64,000 bases of DNA from Sordariomycetes sp. S80-01Y (taxonomy: Eukaryota; Ascomycota; Sordariomycetes): NCBI GenBank assembly GCA_037042185.1, contig JAXQJY010000028.1, forward strand, positions 1,240,001 through 1,304,000. The letters are read 5' to 3'. The notes under the pieces are model-generated. The model was given only the letters and a program-made list of their open reading frames with translations. It was not told the DNA's origin and ran no database searches. The position numbers and the translations under genes were made by a program. Below are positions 30,939 to 42,102 of the stretch, in pieces. How positions within the stretch are numbered: position 1 is the stretch's first letter; every line of letters begins with the position of its first letter.

Positions 30939-33706
30939 TTACCCGATGTTATCGAAGGACTCGGAAGGCGGGCAGTTCTCTTCACCACGCCTCTGGGAAA
31001 CCAGACCGGACCGCTTGCTGTCGAGGCCATCGGTGACCTGTGCGATTTTACGAGGAGAAGTTGACCTATTCGTAATGGTCGGCGCAAGAGAAGCAGTGGC
31101 ATGACCAGCGTAATTGGGGAGCAGGCCTTGAACAGTGGTAGACGTCAGGGTACTGGGAATTGCGTTGGCGCTGGCGGGTGCCTTCTTCAGCATTGTCGAC
31201 CAAATGCCCTCCCTATTCCTATGCGAAAGGTTAATGATCGATCCAGTGAGGGGTTGTAGGCGAGCACTCACGCAGCATTTCTGCCCATTGCCCGGCGGCC
31301 TGCGAAGATGATCTCCTGCTCCGACTCAGTTTCGTCGGACGAAGATTTCTCGCGGATACCCTCAGACGAGGTCGGAGCTGTTTCATCCGAGCCCTTGTTG
31401 GCATAGTCGAGACTATATCCAACTCGACTGGAGCGAGGTATGGTTCGAGAACTTGCAACAGTAAGATACTCGTCAGTAGAGCCTTGCTCCCGACGGGGAA
31501 GTGCCTCGGACTGAGTTGAGTGTCCGGGGCCTTTTCTGGTATGAACGGAACCGTTTTTACCCAAGGAAGCAAATGGATCCGTGTCAGGATTGACAATGGG
31601 CACGGCATAGCGGGCCTTGGTGCGTGGGCCAGCATCTGATCTTGAAGAGTTGTTGTTAGAACGAGCCTTAACAGGCGATGCAGGGAAGAAGTCTTTGCCA
31701 TCGAACTTAGGAAGCGTTTTCTGAAGCTCGACAGGCGTTTCGTCCCAGTACATACGGCGGGCTCGTAACTCATCCCCAGTTAGAGGACGGTCGTAAACGA
31801 AACCTCCACGCAAGCTCTCTCTGGACCCTGGAGCCAGTTGACCCACCAGATAAGGAACACCGAAATCCTTAGGAGCAGACGCCTCCCTCCCCAGCCATGG
31901 AAATTGCCTCTCGGCCGCTTGCGGACCATCTGCATGTCCGCCAACAGTACTGCTCTGGACAACAAGGGTGGGCGTTCCCGAGCGACGCTCGTTGCTTCCA
32001 CCCTTGTGTTTAGCCGAAGACTCGGCTCGAGGGTGGAACGGGGCTGCTATCGCCGCTGCTCTGGACAAGGATGACTTGCTGGCATCGATGCGGTTTGTAG
32101 GCGTGCCAACAGACTGACCGTAGTCTGCCTGTTCACCAGCAGAGTATCGAGTTGAGCTCACGGTGCTGGTGATTTTGGCCGCAGAGCGGGGTTTGCTGAG
32201 CTTCTTGCCAGCAGAGTATCCAATAGAAGCATGGTCACTGTAGGATGATCTTTCGCGTTCGCGCAATGATCTGGTCTCACTCGACGCAGCTGATTTGCGA
32301 ATAGTGCCATCTTTGGGTGGAGTGAGCGTACCTAAGTGTTGCTGCGTTTCTGACTTGACGTATTGTTCTCCTTCAGAGCACAGTTGCGAGTCCAAGGTAT
32401 TCTCAAATCGAGCAATGTACTGACGAACGATCTGCGCATCGTACTCAACAGCCTTTTCGTCGATCTGGTGCTTGTTGTAGCTTAGCTGATCTTCAAGGTA
32501 CTTGAGACGAGACCGGAGAATGTCGAGGTGACGTCTGGTGATTTCGCTTGGACGAATCGACGAAACGGGAGGGTGTGTCGGAGGACTGAAGGCAGAAAAA
32601 CCTTTAACGTTGGAGCGAGGGTTCTCATTCTCCGCTGAATTAGTAGTTTTGCTCGTAGTTGGCCGCACATGAGTGTCGAAGTTCATCGGAGGAGGAGCCA
32701 TCACAGGCATGCCATACGGTGCGCCAGGAAAGCCAGGTGGGGGAGCCATTTGGTAGGGAAAGAAGTGACCTCCAGGAGGCACCATCATTGGGCCACCATA
32801 GCAATTGCCTCGCGAGGGGTCTATGGGCTCAGCGCCATGGGCTTGAGCAAACTTGACGTTGTCCGCAGCACCAGATTCACTCCACTTCTTACTGCGAGAA
32901 GTATCTTTCGGGGCAAAAGCAGGGTACTGATGAGGCATCTGAACACCGGGAGGGAAAGGCATAGAAAATCCAGGAGCTATACCAGGCATGCCCATTGGCA
33001 TCGGCCAGGGCATCATGTAGGGATGAGAGGTGTGCATGCCACCGGGGCTGATGCCTGGAGGGAAGCCAGGGTACATAGGATAGGATCCATAGGCACCGGG
33101 AGGAAAAGGAAAGCCTGTATGATCCGGAGATGAACGTTGAAAGGGGCTGTAAAGGTCGTTCATTGCAGGCTTTTCCTTAGTGTTTTTGGTTGTGGGTGAA
33201 GACGCGCGGTTGTTGGGCACAATGCGGCCTCCAGCAGTGACACGAACATGCGTAGGAGAGACGACAGCCTGGTAAAAGCGCTGGAAACCCTTGATCTTCT
33301 GGGCCTCGAGGCCAGTTGGGGCCGATATGGGTTGCGGCTCAGCTTCCTCAGAATCGTTCCTGCCGGTGTATTTCCACTCGTGTTCGGTTCCGTCGAACTG
33401 ACGAGGAGCGGAACGCTTGGGTAGGATCGAGTCGCCAGAGTCTCCTGACGTCTCCCTGACAGTCTCCTCCGGGATACGGGTGAGCTTCATACTGTGAGCC
33501 CTTTCGAAGGGTCGGCGATCGATGTCGCCTGATGTGAAGTTAGCCGACTTGTACAGCAAAAAGGTTCTTCCCCTCGACATACTTAGCTCGGGACATTGAT
33601 GAAGCCTGTTTTGAAGTCGGTAGGTCAAGTCTTCAGGAGGCGAGCTACGTCGCATGCGCAGGAGTTCAGTGGCAGAGTAGGACCTCGAAGCCATTTCCAA
33701 CGACAC
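30939..33706 (-). CDS. Protein of unknown function, 904 residues, largely disordered
   Basis: Two exons, complement(31272-33706, 30939-31218), 53 nt intron with donor GTGAGT and acceptor CATAG. I do not recognise a named family. The N-terminus (MASRSYSATELLRMRRSS, from the second Met) is followed near residues 145-165 by a compact-looking segment, FQRFYQAVVSPTHVRVTAGG. Residues about 199-335 are rich in Pro, Gly, Met and Phe (PYMMPWPMPMGM, PFPPGVQMP), a composition seen in phase-separating or RNA-granule proteins. About residues 395-440 form a likely helix or coiled coil (HLDILRSRLKYLEDQLSYNK). The rest is Ser-rich. A role cannot be assigned. The start is at 33706, with an alternative Met four codons later. 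Confidence 0.8.
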
Positions 33707-34484
33707 GAGGGCTCAGTATAGAGCGTCTAGCGTAGAGTTAGTTAAGAATCAAGAATCGCGGAGAAGAGTATACCTATAGAGTTGAGAGGGTAGTGAAGGC
33801 GAGCTGTTGCGGTCAAGAGAGCAAAAGTCGAAGGGGATGTAGAGGCTGCGGGAGTTGGAGTTGTTGGATGTGAAAGAGACGGGTGAACTTGAGGTGAGGA
33901 GCAGATGTCAAGTCGTTACGACTGGTGGCAGCTGAGATCAACTTGAAGCAGGAGGTAAGTCGCCTGCAGTTGGCTTCCGACGTTGGCGATGTTTTCACAG
34001 CAGCCAAGCGTGACTCAACGGATTCCAAATATGGTAAGGGCTTCGAAGGAAGGGAAAGAGACGACGTTAAACTCTGGAGACAGTCGACGAAACTGCGACG
34101 GCCTGGGAGCCTTCACAGCTGTTCTGAACAGTTGGCCTGAACGATCCTTCCGATCGGTCGCTGTAAATGCTTTTCCAGTCCTTGGAAGTAAGTTGACAAG
34201 ATTGGTACTTTGCGAGGTGCACCCGCGCTATAGGCTACAAACCAGGTAGGTTAAGAATCATAAGAATGTAGGCGTCGATGCTGCCTTGGCGGGATCAAAT
34301 GCTCGGGGCGAAGGGCGTTTCAACTCTTTGCTAAGTGAAAGTGCTGCGGTAGCGAAGGATCGAGAGGCAGGTCCGAGGAGATGTTGAAGAGAGATTGAAG
34401 AAGGTGATTGATGTCAACCAGGACAAACTAAGAGGCGTGCTGAGGCCAGCTCATGAGGAAGGAGCACCTCTGGATCAGCTCTGA

Positions 34485-34496
34485 TAAGGTACCTTA
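34485..34496. repeat. 12-bp palindrome TAAGGTACCTTA
   Basis: Perfect 12-bp palindrome whose inner 10 bases are identical to the one at 17122-17131. Confidence 0.75.
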
Positions 34497-35609
34497 CTGC
34501 CCGATCTTGACTACTAAGGAAGGGACGGTAACCTCTCTCAGAGATGCCGAAGCGTCCTCGCGGTAATGATGATGATGAGCAGTAAAAATGACGCGGAGGA
34601 TTTCAAATTGCGGACGGGTGTGATATATGATGTAAATCAGAGGAAAAAAAACTGGCGCGAGGTGGCTCTGAAGTCAACTCGAGGCACGTTGCAACTTGGA
34701 GCTACCGCTCCACTACAGCCATTTGCTTTGCAAGATGCAACCTAGTGCCCTGTTTGACGCACGGTACTCATTGATAATCCTTATTGAAGCTGCTGGAGTC
34801 AATGTCTCACATCTATACGTTCGATGTATGCTCTCCTGCGATATAGACACTCGCATTTGATTAAAGGGATCCCTTGTGTTGAGTCGAGACTACGTCTGGG
34901 CCCAGCCGCTGAGCCGTAGAAGTGCCCATTTAAGCCTGTGTAATTGGATCTCGAGGAAAAGGCTGAATATGATGCAAAGAAGCAATGCTTGTTTTGAAGG
35001 CGCGTATTCGTTCCGGTGGTTGAGGAACGCAAGGCGACCTCGTGGGGCTGCAGACCTGCGTTCTGGCATCTTGCAGACTATTGGCCTCATGGATGCAGGA
35101 AATCAACTATCCATGCTTATAGTCCGTGACATGGTCCTCGAATACGCAGACTCTACTCAAACGGATAGAAACATAATTGCCATTGAGACGTACACCATTC
35201 TAACTTGAAAAGCCCCTCAATCGTTTGGATCAAAAAGAGAAGCTACCGCTCCGTGATAACGCATCGCGGCAGATGGGCTTGTAGGCAGCAGAAAACCTCG
35301 TAGAAAGGGTTGGACGTTGCTTGAAAACATGTTTGGTTGATCCCTGACCCAACCAAAGCAGCAAATTGGCATTCAGCCTCACGATGCGCAGTGCACAACG
35401 CTAAATGCTCGCTCCAATACTATTCGAAAACATGCAGCCCAAGCTCAGCACCACATCGCAAATACCAGGGACTTTTGTGGGGAAATGATGTCAGTTCCAA
35501 AGAAAATGCAAAAGGTTCACGTAGTTAGGACGAGGCAGACAGCGTACTAAGTCTGCGCCACCTTACTCTGTCACTAGTTTGCCTCGCTATGTCGGCCACC
35601 CCGCGTGCC

Positions 35610-35615
35610 TATAAG
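35610..35615 (+). promoter_or_regulatory. TATA-like element of the 283-residue protein gene
   Basis: TATAAG in the context TGCCTATAAGTGC, 131 bases upstream of the ATG at 35741. Confidence 0.45.
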
Positions 35616-35740
35616 TGCACACTCTGACGCCATTCTGGAATTGATCAACAAGTAGCTCGACCAGAATCTTCAAACTGCAGCATAGAGCATCTCAGCCCGC
35701 AACGCCATCACCATCACCACCACTCTCAGACTCCTAGAAT

Positions 35741-36592
35741 ATGGGACTTCTATCTTCAGCAAAATCGAAATTGAGGCTTTCCAGATCAGCGAATGACCTG
35801 GACTACGACCCTCAGCCCGAAAACAAGGGTGATATTGAATCCCACTCAACGGGTAGCGCCTCGGCATGTGGTGCCTTCATCGCGACAAATCAGCTCCAGG
35901 TGCATGCAATTGGATATGACGTGGACCAGGCGCTCACAGGCAGGACACTAGAGAATATTTCCGTATCTCGCGTGGAGTCTGGGGAAGCCGAGTATATCTC
36001 CATCCGACTTAAGAAGAATTCCAACTCGTGTGCGCTGGTTCGGACGTCTGATCCACGCCAAATCCCCATCATATCCACTATCTACCGCTTCGGTCCTGGA
36101 AGACATCCCAGAATGCGCATGTTACCTTATGATGCCACCGTTTCGGTTGAGGAGGCCATCGATGATGTGAACGTGCGTGGCGAGCTCATCGATGTCAAAA
36201 GCCGCTCGATGATCTCGCGCGCGCAGGTCCTCGACACATCGTTTGGAAAACTACAATGGCGATATGGCTCTGGAGAAGAAAAAGAGGCCTGTGACGCAGA
36301 TTCGCTCCTCGTCATGGAGAGAATCGACCGCGTTCTTCTGCCCGATGGCGAGAAGAGCCAGAGCGGCACACGAGTCGCCCAGCTCATTCGAAACAGCCAG
36401 TTCCGTACTCCTGGAACGCAAAAGTACTCAGGGGGTAATGGGGGTCGTTTGGAGATGGACCTGCGCCTTTGGGACGGCGAGAAGAGTACCAGCGTCTACG
36501 ATGTAGAGGCTTTCATTGTCGCGAGTTGTATACTGATGCTGAAAAGAGAAGCGGATCGTTTCATCGATAATAATGTTGCCGCGGTGGTATGA
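35741..36592 (+). CDS. Protein of unknown function, 283 residues
   Basis: Single-exon gene with a short basic N-terminus (MGLLSSAKSKLRLSRSA). Because Gly2 follows Met and the start is MGxxxS-like (MGLLSS), N-myristoylation is possible. From residue about 45 it reads as a beta-rich globular domain with alternating short strands (YISIRLKKNSNSCALVRTSD, IISTIYRFGPGRHPRMRML, LQWRYGSGEEKEACDADSLL) and ends with a hydrophobic helix (DVEAFIVASCILMLKREADRF). This layout recalls tubby-C-like or LURP-one-like folds, in which a beta barrel surrounds a hydrophobic C-terminal helix, but I see no diagnostic motif, so that is only a suggestion. The protein looks soluble, possibly membrane-associated. No link to neighbours is visible. 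Confidence 0.8.
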   Translation: MGLLSSAKSKLRLSRSANDLDYDPQPENKGDIESHSTGSASACGAFIATNQLQVHAIGYDVDQALTGRTLENISVSRVESGEAEYISIRLKKNSNSCALVRTSDPRQIPIISTIYRFGPGRHPRMRMLPYDATVSVEEAIDDVNVRGELIDVKSRSMISRAQVLDTSFGKLQWRYGSGEEKEACDADSLLVMERIDRVLLPDGEKSQSGTRVAQLIRNSQFRTPGTQKYSGGNGGRLEMDLRLWDGEKSTSVYDVEAFIVASCILMLKREADRFIDNNVAAVV

Positions 36593-37686
36593 TCACAGCG
36601 GTTTTGTTGCGCCTTGAACAAAAACCCATTCCGACATGGGATTCATAAACTACCTGAATATGCTTTGTATAAATATAGCGTCCTTTGGTTTCGCTTTTCT
36701 TGCAAGTTGACGACTTCCCCTCAAATTGATTGTTGTCTCCTCCAATGCGGACAGCTGTCCCGACTGGCATTAGTGGGTGTACTTGAATTGGTAGTTCGGA
36801 TTTAACGGGATGGACTCGCAGATGGCCTTGGAGTGAGAGCACTATTCTGCTCATGGTGTACATGGAATTCACATATACTCCCAATGCGGTGATGATCCTT
36901 GTTGAACTAAACGGCCCAGCAACCGGCGTCTCGGTGGCCATTGAATTCCTTGTTGGGCCTCATTTCGATCAACGAGATGAGTGCCATAGAAGGCTGAAAT
37001 GCACCGACAGGTGTGAGTGACCGCTCCCACTCGTGTCAGATGTGTCAGACGAAGGACCGAGGGCGTGTACTCGCCATCGTGACGGCGAGGAGGGTGCAGT
37101 TGTGCCGGACCCTTGCTGGCCGGGGTTATCGCACGTGCATTGACACTGCAGGACCTCCAGCAACGTGACCAAACATGCGCTGCCAGCCATCTCTCCGGCG
37201 CGCCGGCTGCGGCGGGATTTTGGGGAACATGGTGGGAGCAGAGGCACGCCCCGACGTCGCGGCTCCACGATCCTGTGTAACTCGAAGTGCGGGGGACGTG
37301 ATTCTCCTCAGGGACTTTCACGTGCAACCCTGTCGCAGCCAACCTACCTCTTACCACTCACCTGGCCGGCGGTCTCAATTGAAGTAGGACACCCTCAGAA
37401 ATAAGGTCAATTGGCTCAATGGCCCGGTTAAAACACAAAGCATGGGATCCTCATTAAGTGCCGGCAACTGCGGCCGCGGTCCCTTTCTGTCCCTCGGCCA
37501 TCCGGAGCCCCCACACCCACCCTCGTAGCACTGGCAGATTCCGTCCCTCCTCTTCACCAAGCTAGCTTACCTTTAAACCTCATCTTGACTGCAATTGCAA
37601 CTTGCCTTCCTACACATCACGGCAGACTGACCTTATTCACAACATCAACTCCCACCTACTTGAGGACATCTCAAACAAACGCAACA
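36593..37686. promoter_or_regulatory. Intergenic: upstream region of the SET gene
   Basis: 1094 bases between two plus-strand genes. The last 120 bases are C/A/T-rich, like a leader. No coding sequence recognised. Confidence 0.5.
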
Positions 37687-38535
37687 ATGGCACCTGTCCA
37701 ACCCCACTGGCACCAACCCTCCCACCCCTCCGTCCAGGAGGTCATCATCACTGGAGACGCTGAGGAATATACTTCCAAATCACTCTCCAAGGTCTCTCTT
37801 CCGCCCTTCGCCGTCTTTGCGAAGCTGGCCTTCCCGCCGTGCACCTCCGCCGAGGAGCCGACATATGCTACTGTTCAGATGGGGAAGGATAAGCACTTGA
37901 ATCTGAACAGCGACCTGTTGTACATTAACCACTCCTGTGACCCGTCTCTTGTCAGTGAGCCCCTCTCCGGAGAATGAGATCGAGAGAAGACTGGTGTTGT
38001 TGAGATTGCCCCATCCCCCCGTTTCTTGGGACCTTGTTGACGTGTTGCCTAGATCTTTGACACGGGCAACCTCAACGTCCTTGTTGGACCCAAGGGTCTT
38101 AGGGTTGGCGACGAACTGACATTCTTCTACCCTTCCACTGAATGGGACATGGCCCAGCCATTTAAATGTCTCTGCGGCACCTCGGTCTGCAGAGGCACCA
38201 TCGCCGGCGCGAAAGCCATGCCACCCGCCAAGCTAGAGGGCTACTGGCTCAACGGGCACATCCGCCAGCTCCTCGACGAGCAGTCCAATGCACAGAGCTC
38301 TGGAACGGAAACACTCACCAACGGTGATGCTACGTCCAAAGCGCTCAAAGATGCGCTCTCCCAGGCTGAGAAAGTCGTCGAAGCCGCCCGCCTGGCTCTC
38401 GACACGTACCTCCGCAACGGGCAGACGGGCGTTGTGCACGGACAGGAAGGCTTGCTTGGGAACGGCACGGGTAGGAGGGGCCCGACTAGTAGAGAGTTGA
38501 GCGGGGAGATGGGCGGCGATACCCGTGCTTGCTAG
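37687..38535 (+). CDS. Small SET-domain protein
   Basis: Protein with the C-terminal half of a SET methyltransferase fold. Two exons (37687-37950, 38053-38535) give 248 aa. The diagnostic SET motif YINHSCDPSL lies at about 79-88, followed after the 102 nt intron by LNVLVGPKGLRVGDELTFFYPSTEWDMAQPF; the GDELTFFY part is the second catalytic motif. A post-SET-like cluster FKCLCGTSVCRG holds three Cys. A helix (ALKDALSQAEKVVEAARLALDTYL) and a disordered tail follow. The N-terminal SET parts (the GxG S-adenosylmethionine-binding strand) are not evident, so activity is uncertain. SET proteins of this short type recur in filamentous ascomycetes; the substrate, histone or other, is not known to me. 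Confidence 0.82.
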
Positions 38536-38955
38536 ACAGCAGAGTGCATGGCCTGGAGCGAGGATTTCAACATGATTCGCTGCTTGGTTTGGAAGAGACA
38601 AAAGGGGGGAATTCTAGGGGGCGAGCTTCACTCTAGCTTGCTTGGGACGGCCTGAGCAGGTAAGTGTGGACCTGGCTATTCCGATACGGGGAAAACTTAC
38701 TTTCGCATCACTCAAGATCCAACATCTTGACTTCAAACAAGCACTTTTGCGCACTTTTGAATTATATGCATATCTGAAACCTTATGTAACAAGACCGTTC
38801 AAAGCACTCTATGGTATATCCAGCACTTGAATAACACGTTTGACTCCGAACACTGCGCCATCCATAATGAACCCTGGTCAACCCCGTACAGATACAGTAG
38901 CACGTACAAGAATTAAATATTAACAGTTACCGCCACTCCGAAGATTTGGCAGCTT
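38536..38955. other. Intergenic between convergent SET gene and membrane-protein gene
   Basis: 420 bases between convergent genes; AT-rich around 38740-38920, consistent with 3' ends. No coding sequence seen. Confidence 0.5.
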
Positions 38956-40764
38956 TCAACCCGGTTTACCTTGCGAGGCCGTCGTACTTCTTCGGTCGAT
39001 TGCTGGCGTCGTGTATTTCTCTTCCTCTGGTCTGGACCATGACATGCGCTCCATGGTACGGCGTGCCTGAATTGCGCGGGTGAACTTCCAGGCTTCGTAG
39101 TCGCCCCGGTGCCAGTTCTCCAGCTCTCCTCTCAGACGGGTATCTTCATTTTCTTCCTTCTCGCTCACGACATGTCGTGCCCTCTCCATCAAGATCCATT
39201 CCAGCGCGGGATCTTCAGCCGGGTTTGCTGGCTTCGGTAAGGTTTTCCCTAGCGAGCTTCGTGGTAAGTCCGGTAGAGCAAAGCCAAAGTGGTAACTGAG
39301 CTCCTCCATGGGCAGAAGATCCTCAGCCGGCAGCCAGAGGGTATGCGCCTCCGCGAAATCACTGGCCACGGCTTCCTTAAAGCGCATAACCCTGCGATCA
39401 TCGGAGGCTGTGAAGTCGGGTACGAGATCGTCCGTGGTCTCGCTCACCCAGGGGTTGCGAAGCGTTTCGGTGCGGAGTTTGTCGATATCGAAGGTGTCGC
39501 GGAGAATAGTTAGCGTGGTGAGCGTCCAAGGATGAGGGACTACGCCGAGGGTGTATGTGCGGCTCGAGTTGTGGTAGACAAAGGAAGAAGAGGTTCGAGG
39601 CTTTTTGGAGTTGGTGCTGCAGGTGTTGCATTTGGGTCGGTTCGGCGGGCAGGATGAAGGAAGAGGCGTCGAGGGACAGGTGAGGAGCGCTTCGGCAAGA
39701 TATCCTGCTTCGGTGCTGAGTCGCTCCGTGTGGTTCGAGGAAGGGCGAATGATTTCGATGCCGTGCGAAAACCTGGACTGCCAGAAACTATGCAAGTGGC
39801 CGTTGATGAGCCTCGTCAGCTCGCGTGTGCTAGCCGCTCTGCTTCCAACGAACGCCTCGCTGATTGAATTGTACTTCCTCGATATCGTCTGCGGGCTGTA
39901 GTATGCCAATGGCTTCCGAGCATTGTCCGTCTTCACGACGTTGTTTGGCAGCGCTGCCAGCACACTGCGAGCCTCAGATGATTCAAGCACGGCTCTGATC
40001 GCCGAGTTGACGGCTTCTTCAGATCCAGCAAGCAGCCCACTCCCCAGTCCCTTCCAGCTGGTAAGCTCGGGATAATCTCCTCCCCTTAGGAACTTAAGCA
40101 AAGGGTCGTTGCTCGCTCCCATGGGAATCATTGTCATCTCTGATAAGAGACCCCCACCCATGCTATCCCACGCCAACCAACGCATTAGATCAGTCTTGAG
40201 ACCTTCAAAGACATCTATACGTGCAACGTCCTCGTATGCTGAGTTGCTCCTTGCTTGATCTGGCCCCAGGATTATGGGTCGAAACCCTTGCGCCCACCAG
40301 GCCCGTCGCCAAGTCAACAACAACTCTGCGTCGGCCTCTTTCTCCTCAACGGGTACTTCACTGGACGCGTCGTAGTAGCAGTAGACGGGCGGTCGGTTCT
40401 TCAGCGGGGGGAGAAGCGCGCGGTCGTCTTCTGTTAGATCACCCGAAAATGGCACCGAGAGCCATTTCCAGTCGGTCCACCACGAAGACCCGCCATACTC
40501 GTCACTGCCTTGCCTGGGGGGCGCATTCGTAGCTGGCTTGAAAGGATTGAGGGGGCTCTTGCTTATCGAATCGATCGAATCGCCAATGCGCTCGGTGGCG
40601 GTCTTCGGTTTGCGTTGAGGATCGGAGAGCCGCGGGGGAGGTGTTATCGACGAGGAGACGGCAACGATGTATGTAATGGCCGAGAAGGACAGGAAGGTCA
40701 GAAGCAAGGTGATCTTGCGAGTGCTCAGACGGATGACTGCGCGCCGTAGGCGCTGCCTTTGCAT
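38956..40764 (-). CDS. Single-pass type II membrane protein of unknown function
   Basis: Single exon, 602 aa when started at 40764 (MQRQRLRRAVIRLSTRK). A hydrophobic span at about 17-38 (KITLLLTFLSFSAITYIVAV) after a basic N-terminus predicts a type II signal anchor with the bulk in the secretory lumen. The luminal part has WWTDWKWLSVPFSGDL, PVYCYYDASSEV, RRAWWAQGFRPIILGPDQARSN, LMRWLAWDSMGGGLLSEMTMIPMG, and several Asn-X-Ser/Thr sites (NHTE, NSSR). The layout (a worker moving through gly-transfer-like segments such as LAWDSMGGGLL) resembles Golgi glycosyltransferases, but no DXD metal motif stands out, so the assignment remains open. An upstream in-frame ATG at 41052 would add 96 low-complexity residues and hide the anchor; the shorter start is preferred. 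Confidence 0.8.
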   Translation of the reverse strand: MQRQRLRRAVIRLSTRKITLLLTFLSFSAITYIVAVSSSITPPPRLSDPQRKPKTATERIGDSIDSISKSPLNPFKPATNAPPRQGSDEYGGSSWWTDWKWLSVPFSGDLTEDDRALLPPLKNRPPVYCYYDASSEVPVEEKEADAELLLTWRRAWWAQGFRPIILGPDQARSNSAYEDVARIDVFEGLKTDLMRWLAWDSMGGGLLSEMTMIPMGASNDPLLKFLRGGDYPELTSWKGLGSGLLAGSEEAVNSAIRAVLESSEARSVLAALPNNVVKTDNARKPLAYYSPQTISRKYNSISEAFVGSRAASTRELTRLINGHLHSFWQSRFSHGIEIIRPSSNHTERLSTEAGYLAEALLTCPSTPLPSSCPPNRPKCNTCSTNSKKPRTSSSFVYHNSSRTYTLGVVPHPWTLTTLTILRDTFDIDKLRTETLRNPWVSETTDDLVPDFTASDDRRVMRFKEAVASDFAEAHTLWLPAEDLLPMEELSYHFGFALPDLPRSSLGKTLPKPANPAEDPALEWILMERARHVVSEKEENEDTRLRGELENWHRGDYEAWKFTRAIQARRTMERMSWSRPEEEKYTTPAIDRRSTTASQGKPG

Positions 40765-42102
40765 GATGCTGGGAGCGCGTCTGGCGTAGGATCGCTCGAG
40801 GAGGCAGCGCACGCGCCGTGAGCAACAGACAGTCGCTGGCGATTGTCTGGCTCGCTGTCGGATCCTGGAGTAGTGATTGTTCACTTCATGGCCATGGGGG
40901 CTGGTAATGAACGAAAGGAGCGAAAAGAGTGACAGCGGCTGAGTGGACGGGTGAAGGAGTGGCGGCGGAGATGGATCAGCCAAGGCAAGGCAAGGTTGGT
41001 TCGACGCCCAGGCTACGGGTCGAGTTGAAGATGCTGGTGCTGCGGCTGCCAAAGTGTCAGGGGGAGATTAGCACAGGCTCTAGCAGGAAGCGGGGCGGGG
41101 ACATTGCGGGTGTGGCTGAGGGTCAGGCGGCTGTGTGGGGCGCCGCCATGTGCCAACTTCCCACTGGGGCGTTTCCTTGCTGGGAGCATCATGATCCTGC
41201 ACCAGTTGCGTTCTTCATTAAGCAAATAGCTGTGCGAACGGGAAGACGCGAAGTTGGAAGTTCAACAGGGCTTGTCGTTTTACCGTGCCTGATTATCTAG
41301 TTGATGAATCTTCCGGCAACTTGAATTTGCGATGCTCCAGGACTGTTCAGTCGGCTCTAGTATCGAAGTTGTCGGGATCAACCCTGTGCCAATTGGCATC
41401 CAGATTGCATAGGTCACAAGGCATCTATCTGATAAGTACAGGCTTAGCTGAGGAACGGGTGGATCTCTCGTCTGTCTATTCTCCGTACGAACACACACCG
41501 TTCTTCCAGCCCCGGCATGCTCCTTTCCGCAGGGACCTTCATTGACAAGTAACTACTTAGTACTAGGGACTGCTCTGAGTGTGGCAATACGACGATGGCT
41601 GTGATGGCTCAGACCCCGCTAGATGGTGGTATGACTCTTCAGTCTAAGACCAACGAGGCAACCATCTGCCTCGGGCGGCTGCAAGATATCAGCCAACCCC
41701 GTGGCTGCCTGCAGTTTGTTGCATCTGGGGCTTCGCTGAACCGTAGAAGTCAGACAAAATGCGTGCATTCTACAGCTAAACCCCCAGATATCACACAGTC
41801 ATATCTGGATGGACGTGCCAATCATCAGCGGCGCTGCCAGTGCTAGTGGCTCGCAGCCGTCAAGGACGGGACGGGTTATGCTTCCTTGCATACCTACCTT
41901 AAGGTTGGTGCCTACTACCTTACGCTTGTAGTACGGTAAGTGCTTTCAACTTCCTTCCATGTCCACTAGGTTACACTTGTCATCCCATCATTTTCATCGC
42001 GTCTTCCTCCGCTCGAGTCCTCCGACTTCCCCAGATACTGTCGACAGGGGTAATATCGATCTGGGTCCCCTTTGGCTTCCAGCGTCGGCCCTATTGACAG
42101 CT
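40765..42102. promoter_or_regulatory. Divergent promoter between the membrane-protein gene and the PARP-E2 gene
   Basis: 1338 bases serving two divergent genes. It contains the ACCTTAAGGT palindrome at 41896-41905 and, close by, ACTAC/GTAGT arms. An in-frame ATG for the PARP gene exists at 41959, but the stretch to 42102 does not look like conserved coding sequence. Confidence 0.5.
41896..41905. repeat. Palindrome ACCTTAAGGT
   Basis: Perfect 10-bp palindrome of the ACCT/AGGT dyad group, about 200 bases before the PARP-E2 start. Confidence 0.65.

Larger units (their letters stand above)
33707..35740. promoter_or_regulatory. Divergent intergenic region, 2 kb
   Basis: 2034 bases between divergent genes, holding both promoters. 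It carries the TAAGGTACCTTA palindrome (34485-34496) and a TATA-like element at 35610. A (GAT)n-like stretch near 34567-34578 and a run of eight A near 34646 are simple sequence. Short ORFs do not look like genes. Confidence 0.5.

Noticed and set aside
41959-42102. A longer N-terminus for the PARP-E2 protein
   Set aside because: The extra 48 residues look like leader sequence translated by chance; MGLKEFNADL at 42103 is a better start.
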